A stretch of 64,000 bases of DNA from JBLNBN01 sp050260015 (GTDB taxonomy: Bacteria > Bacteroidota > Ignavibacteria > Kapaibacteriales > UBA2268), in the NCBI GenBank assembly GCA_050260015.1, contig JBLNBN010000068.1, forward strand, positions 61,397-125,396, written 5' to 3'. Numbering within the stretch: position 1 is the first letter of the stretch; each line of letters starts with the position of its first letter. Shown piece after piece: positions 44,118-52,929 of the stretch. Both the position numbers and the translations under genes were made by a program. The notes below the pieces were generated by a model that ran no database searches, had not been told where the DNA came from, and saw nothing but the letters and a program-made list of their open reading frames with translations.

Positions 44118-45857
44118 ATGAAAAATTCAATTTGCAAGTTATTGAGCAAAGCCGCTTTTTTTGCGGCTTTGCTCTTTTTAGTTTCGGGCGTTTCGTCCGC
44201 TAAGCCCGTCGAGTCCGACGGCTCCGATTTCCCGATAAAATGCGGAACGTTTGCTTCGCCGGAAAGGCGTAATCAAATCGCAAAAACTTACGAGAGCGAT
44301 ACTGCGACCGGCAGACCTATTTGCCAGGCCCATTATCATTCCCCAAACGGCAAATTTTTTATTCATTACGATACTACAGGCGTGCACGCGGTCGACCTGA
44401 AGGACGCCAACCTGAATTCCGTGCCGGATTACGTCGATTCCGTGGCTTATTATTTTGAGTTTGTAGCTCAAAAATATATGGATTTGGGCATGCCGTCGCC
44501 CTACCCGGACGACGGAAAAGGGGGAGACTCCTGCTATGATATTTATTTAAAGGATTTAGGCGACGCAGATAAAGTCCCGGTAAACGGCAATATTGACGTT
44601 GGCGGCGTGTATGGACTTACTGAATTAGGCAAACAAATTGACTCTAGCCAACCTGAAAAGTATGAATCCTACATAATCCTGGATAATAATTTTTCGGAAC
44701 TCGATACTGCGCGAGAATATGGAAAGGCTCCAAGACCGGCTTACCGGGAAACAGGCATTTTAGGAATGAAGGTCACTGCTGCGCACGAGTATTTTCATGC
44801 GGTGCAATTTTTGTATGGCATTGAAAATATAACGGGTCGACTTATTTCCGAGATGATGAGCGTTTATATGGAGTATACTCTCTTTCCTGAATCGAGGGAC
44901 CATGTACAGTATGTAAACGCGATGCTCAAGAGGATGGGCGGCGACAACAACGACATATACTTTGGGAATCCTTCCGCCCTTTCCGGCTATGCGTTCAGCG
45001 TTTTCGTTAAGTACATTACGTTGAAATACGGCGAGGAGAGCGTCCCGCAAATATGGGAGATAATGAGCAAAAATAATTTCGATACTTACGAAACTTACGA
45101 CGCATTTTTCAAGACGAAGGGGACAGACCTGAAAAGAGCATGGATGGACTTTATCCCGTATTTGTATTTCACCGGCGAGCGCGCCCGTGAAGGGTATTTG
45201 CCCCTCGCAAAGGAATACTCTACGCTAAAGCCGTACAAGAATATTATTTACAAGTATCCTGAAACGACATACACGAACGTCATGAAACCGTACGAGGTTT
45301 ACCTGATAAGGTATCAATTCCCTATATCCGCAGAATATACCAACGATACGCTGGATTTGCTTTATACTAACAACGACCAGTATTCCCCAAGCCATTTACA
45401 ATACGACAAGCAAACGGACTATACTTTTATAATTAAATCGTCGGACCTGGGAACGGAAGGCGACCCGCTATTCGATTACGATCCCCCGAAGCATTATTTA
45501 ACATATTCATCCGGCAACGGGCTTGTGGATTATGTTAAATTTGAAGGGAAAGGCGTGAAAATAATGAGTATAGTAAACGCGTATCCAACCCCCCTGCAAC
45601 TAAAAAAGGATTTAATTGTATATTTTCCAGCGCCGGAGAATACGCCCGCATACAGCGTCTGTAATTTAAATATTATGGACCTAAGCGGCGCGACTCTCTT
45701 TACGCAGAACTATAAGTCCGGCGTTTACGATGGAAAAAAAGCGTTAGTCGTGGAGACAAGCTCCCTGGAGAATAAGATTGGCGTCGGGGTTTACTTGTTT
45801 TCCGTGGAATCCGGCAATAATCGCGTCGTCGGGAAATTCGCCGTTAAAGAGAAGTAG
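44118..45857 (+). CDS. secreted MXAN_6640-like putative metalloprotease
   Basis: A 579-residue exported protein from ATG 44118. After the signal peptide (AAFFAALLFLVSGVSSA) comes FFIHYDTTGVHAVDLKDANLNSVPDYVDSVAYYFEF, a block I recognise from MXAN_6640-type putative metalloproteases, and the zinc motif HEYFH (H223) with MMSVYMEY, a possible third ligand, about 25 residues on. The last 75 residues (NLNIMDLSGATLFTQNYKSG ... GVGVYLFSVESGNNRVVGKFAVKEK) look like a type IX sorting domain. So it is probably a surface or released protease. Inside the signal-peptide codons lies a perfect terminator-like hairpin (44144-44179). Confidence 0.85.
   Translation: MKNSICKLLSKAAFFAALLFLVSGVSSAKPVESDGSDFPIKCGTFASPERRNQIAKTYESDTATGRPICQAHYHSPNGKFFIHYDTTGVHAVDLKDANLNSVPDYVDSVAYYFEFVAQKYMDLGMPSPYPDDGKGGDSCYDIYLKDLGDADKVPVNGNIDVGGVYGLTELGKQIDSSQPEKYESYIILDNNFSELDTAREYGKAPRPAYRETGILGMKVTAAHEYFHAVQFLYGIENITGRLISEMMSVYMEYTLFPESRDHVQYVNAMLKRMGGDNNDIYFGNPSALSGYAFSVFVKYITLKYGEESVPQIWEIMSKNNFDTYETYDAFFKTKGTDLKRAWMDFIPYLYFTGERAREGYLPLAKEYSTLKPYKNIIYKYPETTYTNVMKPYEVYLIRYQFPISAEYTNDTLDLLYTNNDQYSPSHLQYDKQTDYTFIIKSSDLGTEGDPLFDYDPPKHYLTYSSGNGLVDYVKFEGKGVKIMSIVNAYPTPLQLKKDLIVYFPAPENTPAYSVCNLNIMDLSGATLFTQNYKSGVYDGKKALVVETSSLENKIGVGVYLFSVESGNNRVVGKFAVKEK
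44144..44179 (+). terminator. terminator-like hairpin inside a signal-peptide coding region
   Basis: GAGCAAAGCCGC (44144-44155) and GCGGCTTTGCTC (44163-44174) are perfect 12-base inverted arms around seven T, followed by TTTTT (44175-44179). It starts 27 bases after ATG 44118 and encodes LSKAAFFAALLFL. By sequence it is as good as any intrinsic terminator in the window, yet the reading frame continues. It may attenuate, or end part of the gyrA-region transcript, or be an accident of Ala/Leu/Phe codons. Confidence 0.6.
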
Positions 45858-45862
45858 AGAGA

Positions 45863-46483
45863 ATGAATATTAAAATTAAAGCCGACGGGATTACGCATGG
45901 ATTTTCCGGCTCCCGCAATCTTTTCGACAGCGTCTCATTCGAAGTAAATGGCGGCGAGGTTTTTGGAATATACGGCAAGAACGGGTCTGGCAAATCCACT
46001 ATGTTGAAGGCCCTTTTTGGCCTGTTGCATTTGAAGAAGGGAAAGACGTCAATTTCGCTCGACTGCAAGGAATTACCCAGGGACGAGTACTCGCAATACG
46101 TAGGATTCGCCGCGCCCTATATTAACCTATACGAGGAATTTACGGCGCCGGAACTGCTCGACGTCGTAGGGAAGCTACGCGGGACGGAGCGCAACCCCGC
46201 TCTCGAATCGCCGATACTGGAAAAATTCATGCTCGAAGGCCAAAAGTACAAACCGATAAAAGCGTATTCATCCGGCATGAAGCAAAGGGCGAAGCTGATG
46301 ATCGCAACTTACTTTAACCCGTTGGTTCTTTTTCTCGACGAACCGGGCAGCAACCTGGACGACATTGGCGTCAATCTTGTCAATTCCTTAGTAAAGGAAT
46401 ACGCCGAGGCCGGGAAGATCGTATTGATAGCGACAAACGAAAGCCGCGAAAAAGCTTTGTGTACGAATAGTCTGAGCCTCTAA
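45863..46483 (+). CDS. ABC transporter ATP-binding protein (CcmA-like)
   Basis: A 206-residue ATPase subunit: Walker A GIYGKNGSGKSTMLKAL (about residues 36-52), Q-loop region VGFAAPYINLYEEF, signature YSSGMKQRAKLM and Walker B LVLFLDEPGSNLD, with a C-terminal H-loop place occupied by ATNES rather than the usual His. Size and the signature recall CcmA and other short exporters. No permease gene is adjacent, so the partner is elsewhere. It starts 5 bases after the metalloprotease stop. Confidence 0.88.
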   Translation: MNIKIKADGITHGFSGSRNLFDSVSFEVNGGEVFGIYGKNGSGKSTMLKALFGLLHLKKGKTSISLDCKELPRDEYSQYVGFAAPYINLYEEFTAPELLDVVGKLRGTERNPALESPILEKFMLEGQKYKPIKAYSSGMKQRAKLMIATYFNPLVLFLDEPGSNLDDIGVNLVNSLVKEYAEAGKIVLIATNESREKALCTNSLSL

Positions 46484-46546
46484 ACTTATTGCAAACGATT
46501 ATCGTCAAACTTTAAAAATACAATAATCGAGAATAACGAGGTTTTC

Positions 46547-49500
46547 ATGCTTAATAAAATATATATCACAATTATATTAGCAAGCCTTACAATCCTATTT
46601 ATCAGCCCTACCGCAAACGCTCAGTTTGGGAAAAACAAGGTACAATACCAGGAATTCAATTGGAAATATATCCAGTCGGAGCACTTTGACGTATACTACA
46701 ATGCCGGCTCGAAGTATTTGGCCGAGTTCGCGGCAATAGAAGCGGAAAAGGCCCTGGAATCACTTCAAAGTTCCCTGTCCTATAATTTAGCTAAAAGAGT
46801 AATACTTGTTGTTTACGATACGCATAATGAATTCCAGCAGACCAACGTCATCTCCAGCTTTATGCCGGAGGGCGTGGGCGGCGTTACGGAGCTGTTCAAG
46901 AACCGCGTCGTGGTGCCCTTTATGGGCGATTACTCCCAGCTAAGACACGTCGTTCACCACGAGCTGACGCATGCCGTTTTAAACGATATGTTTTATGGAG
47001 GCACTTTCCAGTCGGCCCTCTCCACAAGCGGAAACTTCCAGATCCCGCTATGGATGAACGAGGGACTTTCCGAGTGGGAGAGCATTGGCGGGATGAATAC
47101 GGAAACCGATATGTTCATGCGCGACCTGACCATCTCGGAGAATTTGCCGTCGCTAGAAAGGTTGGACGGTTACTTAGCCTATCGCGGCGGGCAGACGTTT
47201 TATTGGTACGTCGCCGATAGGTACGGAAAGGAAAAGGTAGGCGAGCTAATTAACAAGCTCAGAATAATGAGAAACGTCGACGCGGCGTTCCGTTCGGCGT
47301 TCAATATGTCGTTCGAGGATTTCAGCGAAAAGTGGGAACGCGACATTAAGAAAATCTATTGGCCCGACCTCCAGAAATTTGAGGATCCAAAGGATTACGC
47401 AACAGCCCTGACTAATCATAAAAAGGAAAATTACTTTTACAACTCCTCCCCGGCAATATCTCCCGAGGGCGATCGAATTGCGTTTATATCTGACCGCGAC
47501 GGCACATTTGGCGTTTTCGTAATGAATTTAAACAAGAAAGAAGAAATTACGAAGCTGACAAGCAGTTTCCGCCAAAAAGACTTTGAGGATTTGAATATCC
47601 TGACGCCAGGCATTTCATGGGATCCGACGGGCAAAAGAATTGCCATTTCCGCGAAATCGGGCGGGGAGGACGCAATATTTATAGTCGACGCGGACGACGG
47701 CGATTATGAAAAGATTGAACTAGGCTTAAAATCGATCTCCTCGGTGAATTGGTCTACCGATGGGAATAAATTGATGTTCATCGGCAGCAAGCGCGAGCAA
47801 AGCGATATATTTACCTACGACCTAAAAACAAAAAAGCTCGAGAACTTCAGCAACGACGTATTTTCCGAACTCTTTGCAGTTTGGTCATACGACTCGAAGC
47901 ACATCTATTTTATTTCCGACAGGCGCGACAACTTAAATTTCAACATGACCTCGGGTAATTTTAAGATGTGGGATTTTGATTTTAATTCGAAAGATATTTA
48001 CAGAGCCGATATCGATACGAAGGAGATCGAGCGCCTTACGTTCGACCCTGAAAACAACAAAACCTCAATATCAGTTTCAAGGGATGAATCAAAAATCCTC
48101 TATACATCCGACGCTAACGGTATCGGAAATATTTATCAGCTCGACGTTAATTCCAAAACCACTACGGCGAAGACGAATTCTATAGCGGGAATATCCCAGA
48201 TATCGCTGGCGCACGACGACAGCAAAGTGATACTCTGCGCGCAAACCAACGGCGGATACGACCTGTTCGTTATGCGCAATCCGTTCGAAAGGACGCCTGC
48301 GAAGGACACTCTCCCTATGACTGATTTCCGTATGCAGCAGATCAGGGAAACGGACCTTGCCCGCGAAATTATCTCGACCGCGGATTCCCTTAACAGCGCT
48401 TCCGGGGACAATTCCCTGAAAGGGTATGGAAACTTCGACGTGAGCTTCAAAAGCCAGCAGCTTGTGCAAGCGAATCCCGACGTTGGAAAGCCCCTCGAGT
48501 CAGAGACTATAAAGGGCGATTCCACGGCAATCAATACGAATTTTGTTGAGAACGACTATAAAGTTAAGTTCTCGCCGGACGTAATATTAGGCAACCCCGG
48601 CTACAGCACGTTCTACGGCGCCCAGGGCTCCACCCAGATGCTTTTCAGCGACGTAATGGGCGACCACCAGATCTACTTTATGGGCAATATAATAACTGAC
48701 CTAAGGAACAGTCAATTCCTGATTGCTTACAGCTACTTGCCTAAGATAATCGATTATCATTTTACCGGGTTCCACATGGCTAATTACGTCCGCCGTTATA
48801 ACGATTTTGGCGACGTGGATTGGTACAGGTTCAGCAACTCAGGTTTAGGTACTTACGCTTCCTACCCGCTGGATCTCTTTAATAGATTCGAGGCTGGGGT
48901 GGACTTCGCTTATATGTCGCGTGAAAACGTTATCGACCCGCGTTCCGAGCCGAGCGTTAATAGATTTCTCATACTGCCGAGCGTCGGCTATGTGCACGAC
49001 GACGTATTATGGGGGATGTACGCCCCGGCGCAGGGAACCCGTTGGTTCGTTAACGTAAAGGGTTCTCCGAAGCTTGGAGCGGACGGTCGAAGCTTCGTTA
49101 CTACGACGGCCGACTATAGATTTTACGCGACGTTTTGGAACTATTTAACTATTGCGGGTCGCGGCGCTGCCGGCGGTAGCTTCGGACCTAATCCGCCGCG
49201 ATTCTTTATGGGCGGCACTGAAAACTGGATAAACAGCACGAGCGTAAACGGCCCCCTGCCGTTTGACGAACCCGAAGATTACGCTTTTATGCAATTTGAA
49301 ATGCCATTAAGAGGTTGGGATATTGCCTCCTCGATTGGTACCAAGTTCTTCTTAACGAACGCGGAGATGCGATTCCCAATATTCGCGGCTATTATGGCAG
49401 GCCCCGTACCGGTATTCCTGCAGGGCGTTATGGGAGCCTTCTTCCTGGACGTTGGCGGAGCATGGGACAATACCTTCGTCTCTTATCGTGAATTCAATGG

Positions 49501-49654
49501 TAAGAGGTATGTAAACGATTTACTGTTAAGTACCGGCGTCGGCTTAAGAACGTACGTGCTTGGTTTCCCGTTGAAGCTGGATATAGCATGGATCGATCTC
49601 GGGTACAATTGGTCGCAACCCCGGTACGTTTGGTCCCTTGGATTTGATTTTTAA
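46547..49654 (+). CDS. metalloprotease-like / TolB-like propeller / outer-membrane barrel fusion
   Basis: A 1035-residue exported protein with three parts. After the signal peptide (SLTILFISPTANA) residues about 30-270 resemble a gluzincin peptidase: HHELTHAV (about 136-143, HExxH) and WMNEGLSEWES (about 170) with a candidate third ligand. Residues about 290-600 hold WD40/PD40 propeller repeats as in TolB (SPEGDRIAFISDRDG, DPTGKRIAISAKSGG, SYDSKHIYFISDRRD). From about 650 the sequence turns into a D15/BamA-like barrel that ends in an aromatic WSLGFDF. It probably sits in the outer membrane with soluble parts in the periplasm. I know of no function. Confidence 0.82.
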   Translation: MLNKIYITIILASLTILFISPTANAQFGKNKVQYQEFNWKYIQSEHFDVYYNAGSKYLAEFAAIEAEKALESLQSSLSYNLAKRVILVVYDTHNEFQQTNVISSFMPEGVGGVTELFKNRVVVPFMGDYSQLRHVVHHELTHAVLNDMFYGGTFQSALSTSGNFQIPLWMNEGLSEWESIGGMNTETDMFMRDLTISENLPSLERLDGYLAYRGGQTFYWYVADRYGKEKVGELINKLRIMRNVDAAFRSAFNMSFEDFSEKWERDIKKIYWPDLQKFEDPKDYATALTNHKKENYFYNSSPAISPEGDRIAFISDRDGTFGVFVMNLNKKEEITKLTSSFRQKDFEDLNILTPGISWDPTGKRIAISAKSGGEDAIFIVDADDGDYEKIELGLKSISSVNWSTDGNKLMFIGSKREQSDIFTYDLKTKKLENFSNDVFSELFAVWSYDSKHIYFISDRRDNLNFNMTSGNFKMWDFDFNSKDIYRADIDTKEIERLTFDPENNKTSISVSRDESKILYTSDANGIGNIYQLDVNSKTTTAKTNSIAGISQISLAHDDSKVILCAQTNGGYDLFVMRNPFERTPAKDTLPMTDFRMQQIRETDLAREIISTADSLNSASGDNSLKGYGNFDVSFKSQQLVQANPDVGKPLESETIKGDSTAINTNFVENDYKVKFSPDVILGNPGYSTFYGAQGSTQMLFSDVMGDHQIYFMGNIITDLRNSQFLIAYSYLPKIIDYHFTGFHMANYVRRYNDFGDVDWYRFSNSGLGTYASYPLDLFNRFEAGVDFAYMSRENVIDPRSEPSVNRFLILPSVGYVHDDVLWGMYAPAQGTRWFVNVKGSPKLGADGRSFVTTTADYRFYATFWNYLTIAGRGAAGGSFGPNPPRFFMGGTENWINSTSVNGPLPFDEPEDYAFMQFEMPLRGWDIASSIGTKFFLTNAEMRFPIFAAIMAGPVPVFLQGVMGAFFLDVGGAWDNTFVSYREFNGKRYVNDLLLSTGVGLRTYVLGFPLKLDIAWIDLGYNWSQPRYVWSLGFDF

Positions 49655-49673
49655 TTTCTTTGGAATTAGTTAG

Positions 49674-50768
49674 TTGAATAAAAATAGAGTTTTGGTAGGC
49701 ATGTCCGGCGGGGTCGATAGCTCCGCCGTTGCCGTAATGCTTAAAGAGAGCGGGTACGAGGTGATAGGAGTTACTATCACCCCGTTTAAGATAGAGGACG
49801 AATGCCGAGTGAAAATCAACGAGCGAAGCTGCTGCGATTACCAGGCCGTAATCGACGCAGCGAAGCTTTGCGATAAGCTCGGCATCGAGCATTATTTAAT
49901 GGATCGGACGGGCGCTTTTAAGGCATACGTCATAGACTATTTTATAGACGAGTACATGAACGGGCGCACGCCCAATCCATGCGTGGTTTGCAATCCCACG
50001 ATTAAATGGGGAGAAATGCTTGCTAAGGCTGAAGCTTTGGGAGCATACTATATTGCTACGGGCCATTATGCAAAATTAAGACGCGAATCGGGAAGAATAA
50101 CCCTCTCTAAGGGGGAAGACCAACACAAGGACCAATCATATTTCCTTTGGCGATTAACGCAGGATCAGCTTGAACGAACGCTTTTTCCTCTATCCGATAT
50201 GGTTAAAAGCCAGACGAGAGAATTGCTGAAAGAGCGAGGTATCGAGACCGCAGATAAGCTTGAGTCGCAGGAGATATGCTTCGTCCCGGAGAACGATTAT
50301 CGAAGCTTCCTAAAGAAGCATTCGCCCGAGCTTAGTACGTTGCCGGAAGGCGATATCGTCTATCGGGGCAGCGTAATTGGGAAGCACGGAGGCTATCCTT
50401 TCTACACCGTAGGTCAAAGGCGCGGCCTGGGAGTTTCGCATAGCGAACCGCTTTACGTTACGCGCATTGACCCGGAGAAGAATATTATAGAGGTGGACGT
50501 CGCCGAGCGGCTCGGGAAGAAACGGCTTTTGGCGAAAAAAGTAAATATGATAAAATACGACGATATACCACGTGAAAGGGAATTTATCGTTAAGATTAGA
50601 TATAAAGACAGCGGCAAACCCGCCCTATGTAAAATTAACTCCGACGGGGATCTTGAAGTTGAGTTCATGGAACCGCGCGATTCGATCACGCCCGGCCAAT
50701 CCGTAGTCGTGTACGAAGGGAACGACGTAGTGGCGGGGGCGGTTATAGATAGCTCATCTTACGAGTGA
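49674..50768 (+). CDS. mnmA: tRNA 2-thiouridylase MnmA
   Basis: MnmA places sulphur on U34 of Lys, Glu and Gln tRNAs. PP-loop GMSGGVDSSAVAV begins at residue 9; the catalytic Cys pair lies in NPCVVCNPTIKWG and SQEICFVPEN. The GQRRGLGV block and C-terminal barrel are present; length 364 is normal. The only sensible start is TTG 49674, because the first ATG lies inside the PP-loop (GMSGG) and would break the ATP site. The ribosome site is weak (GGA at 49661-49663). The 3' end overlaps an opposing glycosyltransferase gene by 15 bases. Confidence 0.94.
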   Translation: MNKNRVLVGMSGGVDSSAVAVMLKESGYEVIGVTITPFKIEDECRVKINERSCCDYQAVIDAAKLCDKLGIEHYLMDRTGAFKAYVIDYFIDEYMNGRTPNPCVVCNPTIKWGEMLAKAEALGAYYIATGHYAKLRRESGRITLSKGEDQHKDQSYFLWRLTQDQLERTLFPLSDMVKSQTRELLKERGIETADKLESQEICFVPENDYRSFLKKHSPELSTLPEGDIVYRGSVIGKHGGYPFYTVGQRRGLGVSHSEPLYVTRIDPEKNIIEVDVAERLGKKRLLAKKVNMIKYDDIPREREFIVKIRYKDSGKPALCKINSDGDLEVEFMEPRDSITPGQSVVVYEGNDVVAGAVIDSSSYE

Positions 50769-51977
50769 CGCCAGGCAATCGGTAATGATCTTCATATTCC
50801 GCCCGGTATCGTGATTTGCGACTATATACTTCCGGGCCGCTTCGCCTAACGTCCTGACCCTATTATAATCCTTTAAGAGCGCTATTAGCTTCGCGGCGAA
50901 CGCTTCGGCGGTTGCCGCGACTAATAGGCCGTCTTCCTCCTTCGCAAAATTGCCCTCGGCGGAAACGGGAGTCGCTACGACGGGCAGCCCGGCCGCCATG
51001 GCTTCAAGTATTTTTATACGAATGCCCGCCCCGACGAAGAGCGGCGCGAAGTAAATGGCCGCTTTAGCGAAATACGGATCGATATCCTCGACGTAACCTA
51101 CTGGATTCACTCCCAAGTCCCTATAGTTTTCAAGCCACGTCGGAGCGTTTTTCCCCAAGAGAGTAACTTTGACCCGAGGCTCCGCCGCATGGACTATCGG
51201 CAATACTTCGTCCAGGAACCACTTTAGAGCGTCTACGTTGTGCGGCCACCTGTATGTAGTGGCAAGTAATAATTCATGGGGATTTTTTTCTGCTTTAGGC
51301 AAATCCCATCGATCGGTATCAACCCCCGAAAGGCTGTGCACGAAATGCGCTCCGGGAGCTAAATCCCTCGCCGCGTTTAACTCCGCCAAAGTTATCGGGA
51401 AGTTCGCGTCCATCCTTTTCCAAATCTCAATTTCTTCCTTCTTTAGCGCCGCGCCCTGGAAGGCTACATACGCTCGCTTGGGGGAATAAAATGGGAGATT
51501 CTCCGCATAGCGGGTCCAGATCCTGTGCTCTATATTATGCATTCTAAGCGTCGCAGGAATTCCGGTCAACGATTTAATAAAGAGCCCGATAGGCGCCATA
51601 GAGGTATGGTGGCAGAGAATTGCGTCGTACTTTCTCTCCTTAACTAATTCTTTAAAGAACTCCCGGATATTACCGGTGAAGTGCTTTTCTAAGTATATAG
51701 ACTTTCCGGTCGCAATAGATTTCAGAATGCGCGACGGCGTATTCTTGAGCGAATGGATAAGGTAAATTATCTTTGTCGAGTCGCCTAATTTATAATCTTC
51801 GAGTATGTTGGGAATATACTTCAGCTCCGAATCGTCTTCCGTAAAAAAGAAAAAATCCGAAGTGAAGCCGGCGTCGCGCAACGCGGCGAGGCTTGAAGCT
51901 ATACCGATCTTCCCCCCGTCGTCGGCCGGGTAGGGGATCCGTGGAGACAGGTTTAGGACGTTTATTTGTTTCGCCAT
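50754..51977 (-). CDS. GT4 glycosyltransferase
   Basis: A 407-residue GT-B enzyme. It begins NVLNLSPRIPYPADDGGKIG, a start typical of the PEP-CTERM/EpsH-associated sugar transferase group, and has the donor-side block VGAGIRIKILEAMAAGLPVVATPVSAEG with E-x7-like acidic residues. The sugar and acceptor are unknown. Its start overlaps the GT2 gene end by 16 bases, so both act together, probably on a surface polysaccharide or glycan. Confidence 0.9.
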   Translation of the reverse strand: MAKQINVLNLSPRIPYPADDGGKIGIASSLAALRDAGFTSDFFFFTEDDSELKYIPNILEDYKLGDSTKIIYLIHSLKNTPSRILKSIATGKSIYLEKHFTGNIREFFKELVKERKYDAILCHHTSMAPIGLFIKSLTGIPATLRMHNIEHRIWTRYAENLPFYSPKRAYVAFQGAALKKEEIEIWKRMDANFPITLAELNAARDLAPGAHFVHSLSGVDTDRWDLPKAEKNPHELLLATTYRWPHNVDALKWFLDEVLPIVHAAEPRVKVTLLGKNAPTWLENYRDLGVNPVGYVEDIDPYFAKAAIYFAPLFVGAGIRIKILEAMAAGLPVVATPVSAEGNFAKEEDGLLVAATAEAFAAKLIALLKDYNRVRTLGEAARKYIVANHDTGRNMKIITDCLASLVR

Positions 51978-52900
51978 GACCGGATTTTTCTCTGAATTTT
52001 ATGTTTAAACAAGCGGGTATAATTGACTATTTCAAACTGCCCCAAAGTGATAGTTCTTACCTGGGAACGCTTAACCGGCTTCCTTTCAGTCTTAATCGTA
52101 TGCAAAGATACTTTGCACATTTGACTAACGACTATAATAGCTTTTCCGATCCCATACCCGGCCCCCAGGGCGAATATGAATTGCATAAAACTACAAAGAA
52201 TATGCCTGCCAACAGCATATTCAATTGGAAAATATTTCCAATTATACCTTGTAAACTGGTTTCCCATTAATACGAAACGATCAAAGTTTGCCTGCTTTTT
52301 ATTCGTATAATGAATAAAACGAATATTAGGGAAGTAACTGATATTAAATCCATGCAAAATTGCCCGGGTGGAAAGCTCCAGTTCCTCGAATCCAAATTCC
52401 CAAAATCCCCCGACTTGTTCGAAAACCTCCTTGCGCAGAGCTGCCCCGCACCCTATGAAAGTATATGTCGGGTAGCCTTCGGGCGGCACGTTGATTTTAT
52501 CTACCGGGTAGGGATGGTATTCTAAAGGCTTATTATCATTAAAGTACTCAAGATCCTCCATCGCGACAATGTGAATATTTGGATTGTATTTGAATACTTG
52601 CGCTACTTTCGACATTTCGAACGGAGTTTCAGGATGCGAGTCGTCGTCCGTGCGCCATATTATATCTCCCCCGGCGCTTTTCAACGCTAAATTAAAAGCT
52701 TCAGTTCCTATGTTTTCGTTCAAAACGATAAGCTTAACGTCAGGAAATAGTTCTTTTATCATGAGCGCAGTGCCGTCCGTAGAGCCGTTGTCAACGACTA
52801 TGATTTCTTTATCGGGGTAGTCCTGCTCAATAAATTTTTCAATGCACTTCTTTAAGTAATCGCGTCGGTCCCGCGTAAAAAAAATAACGCTAAATTTCAT
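51962..52900 (-). CDS. GT2 family glycosyltransferase
   Basis: A 312-residue GT-A enzyme: FSVIFFTRDRRDYLKKCIEKF, EIIVVDNGSTDGTALMIKELF, and the DXD-like metal site WRTDDDSHPE. The middle GCGAALRKEVFEQVGGFWEFGFEELEL matches the acceptor-side ED motif. The C-terminal third has one hydrophobic stretch (FMQFIFALGAGYGIGKAIIVV) that may attach it to the membrane. It is coupled to the GT4 gene (16-base overlap) and follows hflX by 29 bases. Confidence 0.9.
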   Translation of the reverse strand: MKFSVIFFTRDRRDYLKKCIEKFIEQDYPDKEIIVVDNGSTDGTALMIKELFPDVKLIVLNENIGTEAFNLALKSAGGDIIWRTDDDSHPETPFEMSKVAQVFKYNPNIHIVAMEDLEYFNDNKPLEYHPYPVDKINVPPEGYPTYTFIGCGAALRKEVFEQVGGFWEFGFEELELSTRAILHGFNISYFPNIRFIHYTNKKQANFDRFVLMGNQFTRYNWKYFPIEYAVGRHILCSFMQFIFALGAGYGIGKAIIVVSQMCKVSLHTIKTERKPVKRSQVRTITLGQFEIVNYTRLFKHKIQRKIRSWRNK

Positions 52901-52929
52901 ATATTACATTATATAGTTTATCTTGATTA

